From positions 1,706,501-1,770,500 of the forward strand of contig NZ_CP009438.1 of the NCBI RefSeq assembly GCF_000761215.1: 64,000 bases of DNA, given 5' to 3'. The position numbers and the translations under genes are program-made. Shown here piece after piece: positions 23,705 through 32,220 of the stretch (its first letter is position 1; every line of letters starts with the position of its first letter). Origin of the DNA: Streptomyces glaucescens (GTDB lineage Bacteria > Actinomycetota > Actinomycetes > Streptomycetales > Streptomycetaceae). Below the pieces are notes generated by a model. The model was given only the letters and a program-made list of their open reading frames with translations, had not been told where the DNA came from and did no database searches.

Positions 23705-25212
23705 GACTCCGTCACCTCGCCGCGTCCGCACTGGCCGCCTGCGCGCTCGTGCTGCTGCCCGCCGGTGCAGCCGGCGCCCATCCGCTGGGCAACTTCACCG
23801 TCGGCCAGTACGACGGGCTCGTCGCCGCCCCCGGGCGGCTGCACGTCGAGCACGTCGAGGACCTCGCCGAGATCCCCGCGGTCCAGGCCGGACCGGACGT
23901 CGAGCGGCTGGGCCTGGACGGCTGGGCCCGGCAGCGCTGCGCGCGGGCCGCGCGGGACAGCCGGCTCACCGTCGGCGGGCGGAGCGTCGCGCTCAGCGTC
24001 GTCTCCGGCTCCGGACGGGTCCGGCCGGGACAGGCGGGCCTGCGCACCCTCCGCGTGGAGTGCCGGCTGACGGCTCCGCTGCCCCGCGGCGGGCGGACCG
24101 CCGTCGGTTTCCGCAGCGCGGACGTCGGCACGGGCTGGCGCGAGATCACGGCCCGCGGCGATCGCACCACCCTGACCGCGTCCGACGTGCCCGAGGAGTC
24201 GGCGTCCCGGGAACTGACGCGCTACCCGCAGGAGTTGCTGTCCTCCCCGGCCCGGACCACCACGGCCTCCCTCCGGCTGCGCCCCGGCGGACCCGCCCTG
24301 GCCGGACGGGAGCGGGACGGCGACGCGCCCGCCGCGTCCGTGCTGCCGCGCGGCGCCGACCGGTACACCCGGGCGCTGGACTCCCTGGTCTCCCGCCATG
24401 ACCTCACCCCCGGCTTCGCCGCCCTCGCCCTGGCCGTCGCGCTGGGCCTCGGCGCGCTGCACGCGCTCGCCCCGGGGCACGGCAAGACGCTGATGGCGGC
24501 GACGGCGGTGGCGCGCGGCGGCCGGGCGCGGCCGCGGGACGTGCTGCCGCTGGCCGCGTCGGTGACCGTCACCCACACCCTCGGCGTGGTCGCCCTCGGC
24601 CTGCTGGTCACGGCGGGCTCCGCGGCGGCGCCCTCGGTGGTCGCCTGGCTGGGCATCGCGAGCGGCGCCCTGGTGTCGGCGGCCGGAGTGGGCCTCGTAC
24701 GCCGGGCCTGGCGCAGCCGCGGACACGGACACGGGCACCCCCACGGGCACGGACACCCCCACGGGCACGGGCACGGGCACGGACCCCACGGGCACGGACA
24801 CGGACCCCACAGGCATGGGCATCCCCACGGGCACGGGCACGGCCCCGGAGACGAGCTCCACCCCCACCCGCACCCCCACCGCCCGTCCCTGCGCGGCACC
24901 CTCTTCCTCGGGTTCGCCGGGGGGCTCGTGCCCAGCCCGTCCGCCGTCGTCGTGCTCGTCGGCGCGGCGGCGCTCGGCAAGGCGTGGTTCGGGCTGCTGC
25001 TCGTCCTCGCGTACGGCGCGGGGCTGGCCCTGACGCTCACCGCGGCCGGGTTCGCCGTGTTCCGGCTGGGCGCGGGCGCGGCCCGGGCGCTGCGGCCCAC
25101 CGGCCGGCTGACGGCGGCGCTGCGGCGCGCCGTGCCGCTCGGGTCGGCGTCCGTCGTGGTGGCCCTGGGGGCCGGACTGGTGCTCAAGGGGGCGACAACC
25201 GCACTCGGCTGA
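23701..25212 (+). CDS. NicO/RcnA-like nickel-cobalt transporter with His-rich loop
   Basis: A 503-aa protein from the GTG at 23701, translationally coupled to the TPR gene. It has a signal peptide (about 1-26), a soluble extracytoplasmic domain (about 27-220), and about six membrane helices. The first helix carries LGALHALAPGHGKTLMAATA, the His-containing NicO motif. A His/Gly/Pro-rich loop at about residues 340-387 is built from GHGHPHG and GHGHGP repeats and would bind divalent metal. This resembles RcnA-type efflux as much as uptake systems. The direction of transport is not readable. Confidence 0.87.
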   Translation: MRLRHLAASALAACALVLLPAGAAGAHPLGNFTVGQYDGLVAAPGRLHVEHVEDLAEIPAVQAGPDVERLGLDGWARQRCARAARDSRLTVGGRSVALSVVSGSGRVRPGQAGLRTLRVECRLTAPLPRGGRTAVGFRSADVGTGWREITARGDRTTLTASDVPEESASRELTRYPQELLSSPARTTTASLRLRPGGPALAGRERDGDAPAASVLPRGADRYTRALDSLVSRHDLTPGFAALALAVALGLGALHALAPGHGKTLMAATAVARGGRARPRDVLPLAASVTVTHTLGVVALGLLVTAGSAAAPSVVAWLGIASGALVSAAGVGLVRRAWRSRGHGHGHPHGHGHPHGHGHGHGPHGHGHGPHRHGHPHGHGHGPGDELHPHPHPHRPSLRGTLFLGFAGGLVPSPSAVVVLVGAAALGKAWFGLLLVLAYGAGLALTLTAAGFAVFRLGAGAARALRPTGRLTAALRRAVPLGSASVVVALGAGLVLKGATTALG

Positions 25213-25264
25213 GCCGCTTTCGTGGAGAACAGGACTTCCGCCCGGATGAGAGGAGGGGGCGCCC

Positions 25265-26870
25265 GTGTCCGACGTACCGGGCCGTGAACGGCTGATCGCG
25301 GGTCGCTACCGGCTGCTGTCCCCCCTCGGCGAGGGCGGCATGGGCACCGTGTGGCGGGCCCGTGACGAAGTGCTGGGCCGCGAGGTCGCCGTCAAGGAGG
25401 TGCGTGCCCCGGCCGGGCTGCCGGGATCCGACGTGGAGCGGATGTACGCGCGGCTGGAACGGGAGGCGTGGGCCGCCGCGCGGGTCGCGCACCGCAATGT
25501 GGTGACGGTCTACGACGTGGCGGCCGAGGAGGGCCGCCCGTGGGTCGTGATGGAGCTGGTGCGGGGCCTTTCGCTGGCCGAAGTGCTGGAGGCGGAGGGC
25601 CCGGTGGCCCCGCGGCGGGCGGCGCACGTCGGCGCGGAGGTGCTGGCCGCCCTGCGGGCCGCGCACGCGGCGGGGGTGCTGCACCGGGACGTGAAGCCGG
25701 CGAAACGTGCTGCTGTCCGACGACGGCCGGGTGGTGCTCACCGACTTCGGGATCGCCATGGTCGAGGGCAGCTCCGCGCTCACCATGACCGGCGAGGTGG
25801 TCGGCTCCCCGGAGTTCCTCGCCCCGGAGCGGGCGCTGGGCCGCACACCCGGCCCCGAGTCCGATCTGTGGTCGCTCGGCGTACTGCTGTACGCGGCTGT
25901 GGAGGGCCGTTCGCCGTTCCGGCACGACACGCCCATCAGCACCCTGCGGGCCATCGTCGACGAGGAGTTGCCGCCGCCGTGCCGGGCGGGTCCGCTGGGT
26001 CCGGTCATCGAGGGCCTGCTGCGCAAGGAGCCGGGCCGGCGTCCGCCGGCCGAGCACGCCGAGCGGGAGCTGCGGCTGATCGGTGCCGGGGGCACCCCGT
26101 CCGGAGGCGGCGCGGCGGGCGGGGACACGGTCGCGACACCGCCGTACGCGCCGTACGGCCCGGCCGCCCCGGCGTCCGCCCCGCCGCCGCGGAAGCCGTC
26201 CGGCCGGAGCGGCCCGGACCCCGGGCCGCCGCCCCGCCGCCGGGCCGCGGTCGCGGTGGCCGCGGGTCTGGCGGTGCTGGTGCCGGCGCTCACGGGGCTG
26301 ACGTACGCGCTGCTGAACAGCGGGGACGCGGCTGCGGGCGGGCCGCCGACGGCCGCTCCGACGGCGCGGCGGAGCACGCCCGGCCCGGCGCGGGAGGACA
26401 CTGCCGGAAACCCGCCGGCTCCGACGCCGTCCGCGGCACCGGGCCGGAGTGCGAGGCCGGGCGACAGCGGTCCTTCCGGATCCCCGCCGCCGCAGTCGGT
26501 GACGGTGACCGTGACGGGTGCCCGCACCGGGTACTCCGGCCCGTGTCCGCCCCCGCCCGCGCACGCGCCCGAGTTCACGGCGACGTTCACGGTGGGCAGG
26601 GTGCCGGCGGAGGTCGTGTACCGGTGGGTGGGTGAGGACGGGGAGCCGTTCGACGGGGGCTGGAAGACGCTGTCGTTCCCGGCGGGCGGCGACCGCACGG
26701 GGCAGGACCGGGTGACGGTGACGACGTACGACGACAGCGGGACGTTCGAGGACGCCATCGGGGTGGAGGTCCGCGCGCCGGTGCACGCCGCCTCGGAGAA
26801 GGTGCCGTTCTCGGTGAGCTGTGCGGCGGAGACCCCGTCGGACGGGGTCTCCGCTTCGCCGGGTGTGTGA
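25265..26870 (+). pseudogene. Ser/Thr protein kinase (PknB type), frameshifted in the catalytic loop
   Basis: The N-terminal part runs from the GTG at 25265 and has the Gly-rich loop GEGGMGTVW, the ATP Lys in VAVKEV, and HRDVKPA. An extra A in cgAAAcg (25703-25705) then shifts the frame. Removing it restores HRDVKPANVLLSDDGRVVLT, then TDFGIA and the rest of the kinase domain. Past about residue 300 come a Pro-rich stretch, a membrane helix (AVAVAAGLAVLVPALTG), and an extracytoplasmic beta domain ending at 26870. Either a real recent frameshift or a sequencing error would explain this. As written, the kinase is inactive because the DFG segment is lost. Confidence 0.85.
26826..26854 (+). terminator. 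Perfect 14-bp hairpin at the 3' end of the kinase gene
   Basis: GCGGAGACCCCGTC and its exact inverse GACGGGGTCTCCGC are separated by one base. The hairpin lies inside the last 15 codons of the kinase frame, just before the convergent GDSL gene. It is a likely terminator that is also translated. Confidence 0.7.
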
Positions 26871-26965
26871 GGTCTCACCCGGCGGGTGGGCGCCGGCCCG
26901 GTGCGTGAGGAGTCCACCGGGGGCGTGCAGGGTCCACAGGGGGCGTGGGGTGCCGGGCCCGCGGG

Positions 26966-27769
26966 TCAGGCCGCGCTGCGGAACACCGGCAGGTAGCCAC
27001 CGGAGTGCCCGCTCGCGGTCGGGTGGTACGACTCGCTGATGTTCAGCCAGTTGACGCTGTGGAGCCAGGAGCTGCCGGAGCAGATCTCGTGGCCGGTGAA
27101 GGTGGAGCGGACGTCACCGAAGGTGAAGCCGTGGTCCATGGCACGCTTCTCGATCGCGGCGTTCAGGTGGTCGGACGCCTGGTTGATGGCGCTGCGCTTG
27201 GCCTCGGACAGGCCCAGGCACGTGGCGCCGAGCTTGTAGAAGCGGGGGTAGCCGAGCACGACGACATGCGCGGAGGGCGCCTTGGCGCGGATCGCCGAGT
27301 ACACGGCGTCGAGCTTGCCGGGCAGGGTGGAGTCGACGTAGGCCCTGGCGGTGTTGATGCGGCTGATGCAGGTGCTGTCGGACTGGGTGACACAGGTCGT
27401 CATGACGTCGCCGAAGCCGGCGTCGTTGCCGCCGACGCTGATGGACACGAGGCCGGTGCCGGTGCCGAGCGGGGCGAGCTGGTTGTTGCGGACGTCGTCC
27501 GTGCGGGCGCCCGCGCAGGCGGTGAAGTGGAAGGACGAGGGGGCGTTGGCGGCGGCCCACAGCTGGGGGTACGCCTTGGTGCTGCGCTTGCAGTCGCCGC
27601 TGGAGCTGATGTAGCTGCCCGCGCCGAGGCCGGAGGAGTAGGAATCGCCGAGTGCCACGTAGCCGGTGGCCGCGGCTTCGGTCGCGTGGGCCCCGGTGAC
27701 TCCGGTGAGCGTCGCTGCGACGCCGAGGAGGGCCGCGCTCAGGTATGCGACAAGTCGGGAACGTCTCAT
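26966..27769 (-). CDS. Secreted SGNH/GDSL esterase-lipase
   Basis: A 267-aa secreted hydrolase. Signal peptide: MRRSRLVAYLSAALLGVAAT, with cleavage near AHA. The catalytic Ser is in YVALGDSYSSG, the oxyanion Gly and Asn are in ISVGGNDAGF, and the His is in ESYHPTASGH. Six Cys residues in the mature part suggest disulfides. It resembles the Streptomyces rimosus/S. coelicolor GDSL lipases that hydrolyse fatty-acid esters outside the cell. The ATG at 27769 has AGGGAGG upstream. It is divergent from the subtilisin gene. Confidence 0.93.
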   Translation of the reverse strand: MRRSRLVAYLSAALLGVAATLTGVTGAHATEAAATGYVALGDSYSSGLGAGSYISSSGDCKRSTKAYPQLWAAANAPSSFHFTACAGARTDDVRNNQLAPLGTGTGLVSISVGGNDAGFGDVMTTCVTQSDSTCISRINTARAYVDSTLPGKLDAVYSAIRAKAPSAHVVVLGYPRFYKLGATCLGLSEAKRSAINQASDHLNAAIEKRAMDHGFTFGDVRSTFTGHEICSGSSWLHSVNWLNISESYHPTASGHSGGYLPVFRSAA

Positions 27770-28138
27770 GGAACCTCCCTTTAGCAGGATCTCCGCCACA
27801 ACCGTGGTACCAACTACGCGTGTTGACGGGAAGTGTCCATGCCAAGTCTTTCGTGTGCGTTCGAGGCCGCTTCCAGAACTGTTCCCGATCGCTTTTCAGA
27901 CCGTTAGGGGTCACTTCCGGTCCGATCCCCGACCGCACCCCTGCCCTTGATTTCGCGTACATGACAGATTTGTTGACGGGTGCTCAACTCCCTTGTTCCC
28001 CGCACCCGGAGCGCCCACGCTTGATCCAGGCCCGCGGCGGTACGCCCCGCTCCGGGCCGTGTGCGCGAGCACGCGCACATCCCCCACAGACGCAGCGCCC
28101 CACCGGGCGCGCGCCGCCCAGAGGAGGACTCCCTCGTC
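27770..28138. promoter_or_regulatory. 369-bp divergent promoter region (esterase / subtilisin)
   Basis: It is lower in GC than its flanks, as expected for promoters of two secreted enzymes. The string TGTTGACGGG occurs twice (27821-27830 and 27971-27980) and supplies possible -35 boxes. The second is part of GTTGACGGGTGCTCAAC, a 5-bp inverted repeat. I cannot assign a convincing -10 box. No gene is seen. Confidence 0.4.
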
Positions 28139-29344
28139 ATGGCACACCTGCGGAGCAAGAAGGTGCGGCTCGCCGCGATAACCAGCATGGCCACCGCCGC
28201 ACTCGTGGGCGGGCTCACCGCCCTCCCCGCCCAGGCCGCCCCGGCCCAGGGCACCGTGCTCGCGGCCGGCTCCCCCACCGCGATCAAGGACAGCTACATC
28301 GTCACCCTCAAGCAGGGCGCCGGCTTCAAGGCCGCGTCGGGCCAGGGCAAGGACCTGATCGAGGAGTACGGCGGCGCGGTGCGCCAGACGTTCGGCAGCG
28401 CGCTGAACGGCTACACCGCCACCCTCTCCGCGACCGAGGCGAAGAGACTCGCCGCCGACCCGGCCGTGGCCGCCGTCGAGCAGAACCAGCGCGTCTCCGT
28501 CGACGCCACCCAGTCCAACGCCCCCTGGGGCCTGGACCGCATCGACCAGACCTCGCTGCCGCTCTCCGGCACCTACACCTACCCGGACAGCGCGGGCACC
28601 GGCGTGACCGCCTACGTCATCGACACCGGCGTGCGCATCACCCACTCCCAGCTCACCGGCCGCGCCGTCAACGGCTACGACGCCGTCGACGGCGACACCA
28701 CCGCCCAGGACGGCAACGGCCACGGCACCCATGTGGCCACCACCATCGCGGGCTCGACCTACGGCGTCGCAAAGAAGGCGAAGATCGTCGCGGTGCGGGT
28801 GCTGAACAACAGCGGCTCGGGCACCACGGCCGGCGTGATCGCGGGCATCGACTGGGTGACGAAGAACCACTCCGGCCCCTCGGTCGCCAACCTGTCCCTC
28901 GGCGGCGGCGTCTCCAGCACGCTGGACACGGCGGTGCGCAACTCCATCGCCAGCGGGGTCACCTACGCGGTCGCGGCGGGCAACAGCAACGCCAACGCCT
29001 CCTCCTTCTCCCCGGCACGGGTCGCCGAGGCGATCACCGTCGGCGCCACCACCAGCACCGACGCCCGCGCCAGCTACTCCAACTACGGCTCGGTGCTGGA
29101 CATCTTCGCCCCGGGCTCCTCCATCACGGCCGGCTGGCACACCAGCGACACCGCGACGAACACCATCTCCGGCACCTCGATGGCGACCCCGCACGTCGCC
29201 GGCGCGGCGGCGGTCTACCTGGCCGGGCACCCGTCCGCCACCCCGGCGCAGGTCGCCGCGGCACTGACCGCCGGCGCGACCACCGGCAAGGTGACCAGCC
29301 CCGGCAGCGGCTCCCCGAACCGCCTGCTGAAGCTCGTCCCGTGA
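28139..29344 (+). CDS. Secreted subtilisin-family (S8) serine protease with I9 propeptide
   Basis: A 401-aa preproprotease. A signal peptide (about 1-34, ending PAQA) is followed by an inhibitor_I9 propeptide (SYIVTLKQGAGFKAAS to AAVEQNQRVS) and the proteinase K-like catalytic domain. The catalytic triad is Asp in AYVIDTGVRITH, His in GNGHGTHVATTIAG, and Ser in SGTSMATPHVAGAA. It ends shortly after the domain with NRLLKLVP. The ATG at 28139 follows GAGGAGG. It is a typical extracellular aqualysin-type enzyme of mycelial growth. Confidence 0.95.
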   Translation: MAHLRSKKVRLAAITSMATAALVGGLTALPAQAAPAQGTVLAAGSPTAIKDSYIVTLKQGAGFKAASGQGKDLIEEYGGAVRQTFGSALNGYTATLSATEAKRLAADPAVAAVEQNQRVSVDATQSNAPWGLDRIDQTSLPLSGTYTYPDSAGTGVTAYVIDTGVRITHSQLTGRAVNGYDAVDGDTTAQDGNGHGTHVATTIAGSTYGVAKKAKIVAVRVLNNSGSGTTAGVIAGIDWVTKNHSGPSVANLSLGGGVSSTLDTAVRNSIASGVTYAVAAGNSNANASSFSPARVAEAITVGATTSTDARASYSNYGSVLDIFAPGSSITAGWHTSDTATNTISGTSMATPHVAGAAAVYLAGHPSATPAQVAAALTAGATTGKVTSPGSGSPNRLLKLVP

Positions 29345-29365
29345 CCCACCCGCGGCCGAGTTGAC

Positions 29366-29408
29366 CCGGTGTTCCCCGGAGGTGCGCGGCGCCTGCGGGG
29401 AACACCGG
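29366..29408 (+). terminator. Rho-independent-type hairpin after the subtilisin gene
   Basis: CCGGTGTTCCCCG (29366-29378) and CGGGGAACACCGG (29396-29408) form a perfect 13-bp stem 22 bp past the stop codon. The 17-nt loop has further internal pairing. Confidence 0.8.
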
Positions 29409-29483
29409 CGCGGTCTTGACGTCCCCTCGGCCCTGCGCCACATTGAAGCCCTCCATCCGGCGCTCCGGGGGGCACAGTCGCCC

Positions 29484-29969
29484 ATGCAGACCAGTCGCAG
29501 CACCACCGGTCCAGGCGGACCGGACACGACGGACGGGACGGACCCGGCGGACGGAACGGATCCGGCGGACGGGACGGACGGCGCCGAACGGACGCGGTCG
29601 GGGCCGGCCAGGGACCTGACGGCACTGCTCGCGGGCGCCGCCACCGCCGCCGGCGCGCTGGGCGCGCTGCTCGCGTTCACCGGCCAGGAGTCGCCGCTGC
29701 GCGGCCCGTTCGCGCTGTTCTTCCTGATCGCGGCGCCGGCCGCGGCGATCGCCGCCGCGCTCACCGGCCTCGAACCCCTGGGCCGCGCCGTCGCCGCGCT
29801 GGCGGGGGCGATGGCCGTCGACCTGCTGGTGGCCCAGGTCATGCTGGCCACGCGCCACTGGTCGGTACGCGGCGGGCTGGTGGCCGTGACCGCGTTCAGC
29901 GCCCTGGTGCTCCTGCTGGTCGCGGCACGCCGGGCGCACGACCGCAGACCGAGCGGACGGGGCCGGTGA
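29484..29969 (+). CDS. Small membrane protein heading the polysaccharide operon
   Basis: A 161-aa protein with no recognised family. The N-terminal 45 residues are polar and repetitive (DTTDGTDPADGTDPADGTDG). Four hydrophobic helices follow (DLTALLAGAATAAGALGALL, then FALFFLIAAPAAAIAAALTG and two more) before a basic tail. The stop is one base before the GTG of the Acetyltransf_6 gene, so it belongs to that operon. It may be a membrane accessory of polysaccharide assembly (inference). Confidence 0.65.
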   Translation: MQTSRSTTGPGGPDTTDGTDPADGTDPADGTDGAERTRSGPARDLTALLAGAATAAGALGALLAFTGQESPLRGPFALFFLIAAPAAAIAAALTGLEPLGRAVAALAGAMAVDLLVAQVMLATRHWSVRGGLVAVTAFSALVLLLVAARRAHDRRPSGRGR

Positions 29970-29970
29970 C

Positions 29971-31068
29971 GTGGACATCCGTGTGCACCGCCCCGGGGAG
30001 CTGACCGCCGCGGACCGGGCCGCGTGGTCCGCGCTCCAGGCCGGGGCGCGTCCGCACGGCGCGCCGGAACTGGGCAACCCGTTCCTGTCCCCCGAGTTCG
30101 CCCTCGCGGTGGGCCGGTACCGGCGCGGGGTGCGGATCGCCGTGCTCCGGGAGGAGGGCGATCCGGTCGCGTTCCTCCCCTTCCAGCGGTCCGCCGCCGG
30201 GGTGGGCCGGGCGATCGGTCTGGGCGTCTCCGACGCGCAGGGCGTGGTGCACCGCCCCGGCTTCACCTGGGACGCCCGGGAGCTGCTGCGCGCCTGCGGG
30301 CTCGCGGTCTGGGAGTTCGACCACCTGGTCGGGGGCCAGCGGCCGTTCGAAGCCGGGATCACCGGCACCTTCCCGTCCCCGGTCGTGGACGTCGACCAGG
30401 GCTACGACACCTATCTCGCCGGGCTGCGCGAGCGGTCGCCGAAGTTCACCCGGACCACGCTCGCCAAGGAGCGCAGACTGGGACGCGACGCCGGGGAGGT
30501 CTCCTACGTGCACGACGAGCGGGACCCGGCCGTGCTGCGCACGCTGACGCGCTGGAAGTCGGCGCAGTACCGGCGCACCGGGCGCAGCGACCGCTTCGCC
30601 CAGGACTGGATCACCGGCCTGGTCCACCGGCTCTTCCACACCCGCACCGACCGGTTCGCCGGGATCCTGTCCGTGCTGTACGCGGGCGGCAGGCCGGTCG
30701 CGGCCCATTTCGGGCTGCGCGGCGAGCGGATCCTCGCGTGCTGGTTCCCGGCGTACGACCCGGCGTTCGCCAGGTACTCCCCGGGCCTGGTCCTGCACCT
30801 GCGGATGGCCGAGGCGGCCGCCGCCGACGGCATCGCCTACCTGGATCTGGGCCGGGGGCGGAAGGAGTACAAGGAGTCCCTGAAGACCCGGGACCTCGCG
30901 GTGTCCGAGGGGTGGGTGACGCGCCGTCACCCGGTGGCGTTCGGGCACCGGGCACGGCGGGCCCCGGTGCGGGCCCTGCGCAACGCGGTGGTCTCCCGGC
31001 CGGAGTTGTCGGAGCCCGCCGACCGGCTGCTGAAGTGGGCGGGAAGGATCCGCTCGGGCCGGCCGTGA
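29971..31068 (+). CDS. Acetyltransf_6 (CelD/BcsL, FemAB-like GNAT) protein
   Basis: A 365-aa protein from the GTG at 29971. Double-GNAT features include an N-terminal IAVLREEGDPVAFLPFQRSA strand and the conserved block KFTRTTLAKERRL. The C-terminal part has AAHFGLRGERILACWFPAYD, then GIAYLDLGRGRKEYKESLKT, typical of this family in exopolysaccharide and cellulose loci. It probably transfers an acyl or aminoacyl group onto a sugar intermediate on the cytoplasmic side. Confidence 0.85.
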   Translation: MDIRVHRPGELTAADRAAWSALQAGARPHGAPELGNPFLSPEFALAVGRYRRGVRIAVLREEGDPVAFLPFQRSAAGVGRAIGLGVSDAQGVVHRPGFTWDARELLRACGLAVWEFDHLVGGQRPFEAGITGTFPSPVVDVDQGYDTYLAGLRERSPKFTRTTLAKERRLGRDAGEVSYVHDERDPAVLRTLTRWKSAQYRRTGRSDRFAQDWITGLVHRLFHTRTDRFAGILSVLYAGGRPVAAHFGLRGERILACWFPAYDPAFARYSPGLVLHLRMAEAAAADGIAYLDLGRGRKEYKESLKTRDLAVSEGWVTRRHPVAFGHRARRAPVRALRNAVVSRPELSEPADRLLKWAGRIRSGRP

Positions 31069-31398
31069 GGAGAAAACCGCCGGAAACGTCAGGTTCCGTC
31101 CCAAGCCTTGCCATAGGGGCTCATGCATCAATACCGTCGTACATCTCACTCGCATCGACCACCACCCAGCGGGCCGGGGGAGGGCTCAAGCCGCGGTGGT
31201 GCCGGTGCGAGGCGCGGTAGGGGGGTGCCGTGTCCGGCCGGCGTGCGTCCGCACGGGCGACCGGGACGTGCCGCGCAACCGGCTGCCGTCCCACGGCACC
31301 GGCGAGTTGTGCCAGTGACGCAACCCCCCTTTCGAACCGGACACACAGCCGGGCCGCCCCAGGGGCGGGCGGTCCACCGGACGAGAGGGACCGAACCC
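31069..31398. promoter_or_regulatory. 330-bp gap with probable promoter for the glycosyltransferase genes
   Basis: The left part (31069-31160) is AT-richer than its surroundings. It has TTGCCA at 31108-31113 followed 17 nt later by AATACC-like bases, a weak candidate promoter. GGAAACGTCAGGTTCC (about 31082-31097) is an imperfect palindrome. The right part is GC-rich with no convincing gene. Confidence 0.35.
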
Positions 31399-32220
31399 AT
31401 GAGCAGTTCAGCACTGCGCCGGGCGGCCGACGACGGACCGGCCGGGGCGACCGCGTACCGGCCGATCTCCTCCCACCTGGCCATCGCGCCGCCCGTGAGC
31501 GTGGTCATCCCCGCCATGAACGAGGCCGAAAACCTTCCCTACGTCTTCAAGACCCTGCCCGGCTGGATACACGAGGTGGTCCTGGTCGACGGCAACTCGA
31601 CCGACGCCACCGTCGAGGTCGCCCGTGACCTGTGGCCCGGTGTGAAGGTCGTCCGGCAGCGCGGCACGGGCAAGGGGGACGCCCTGATCAGCGGGTTCGC
31701 GGCCTGCAGCGGCGACATCATCGTGATGGTCGACGCCGACGGCTCGGCCGACGGCAACGAGATCGTGTCGTACGTCTCCGCCCTGGTCTCGGGCGCGGAC
31801 TTCGCCAAGGGCTCCCGCTTCGCCAACGGGGGCGGCACCGACGACATGACCTTCGTCCGCAAACTCGGCAACCGCACCCTGTGCGCCGTCGTCAACCGCA
31901 AGTTCGGCGCCCGCTACACCGACCTGTGCTACGGCTACAACGCGTTCTGGCGGCGCTGCCTGGACGAGATCGACCTGGACTGCACCGGCTTCGAGGTGGA
32001 GACCCTGATGAACGTCCGGGTGGTCAAGGCGGGCCTGAGGGTGCAGGAGATACCGAGCCACGAGTATCTGCGCATCCACGGCACCAGCAACCTCAGCGCC
32101 GTGCGCGACGGGCTGCGGGTGCTGCGCGTCATCCTGCGGGAGCGCTCCAACCGGCGGGCCCTGCGCCGCCGGGCGCACGCCTCGCCACTGCTGGACGCCG
32201 TGCGGGGAGAGGCGTCTTGA
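31399..32220 (+). CDS. Glycosyltransferase family 2 (polyprenyl-phosphate sugar transferase-like)
   Basis: A 273-aa GT-A enzyme. The nucleotide-binding start is VSVVIPAMNEAENLPYVFKT, and the metal site is IVMVDADGSADGNEI. The acceptor-side motif is CYGYNAFWRRCLDEIDLDC. The fold resembles dolichyl/undecaprenyl-phosphate glycosyltransferases, but no membrane anchor follows. It likely loads or extends a lipid-linked sugar. Its TGA overlaps the TTG start of the next gene. Confidence 0.9.
   Translation: MSSSALRRAADDGPAGATAYRPISSHLAIAPPVSVVIPAMNEAENLPYVFKTLPGWIHEVVLVDGNSTDATVEVARDLWPGVKVVRQRGTGKGDALISGFAACSGDIIVMVDADGSADGNEIVSYVSALVSGADFAKGSRFANGGGTDDMTFVRKLGNRTLCAVVNRKFGARYTDLCYGYNAFWRRCLDEIDLDCTGFEVETLMNVRVVKAGLRVQEIPSHEYLRIHGTSNLSAVRDGLRVLRVILRERSNRRALRRRAHASPLLDAVRGEAS

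Noticed and set aside
20663..23731. A 1022-codon minus-strand frame over the DUF4331 and TPR genes
   Set aside because: It is antisense to genes with clear domains and has no ribosome binding site or recognisable motif.
24718..24862. Possible CRISPR or minisatellite in the NicO gene
   Set aside because: The repeats are in frame and encode a GHGHPHG metal-binding loop typical of NicO/RcnA proteins.
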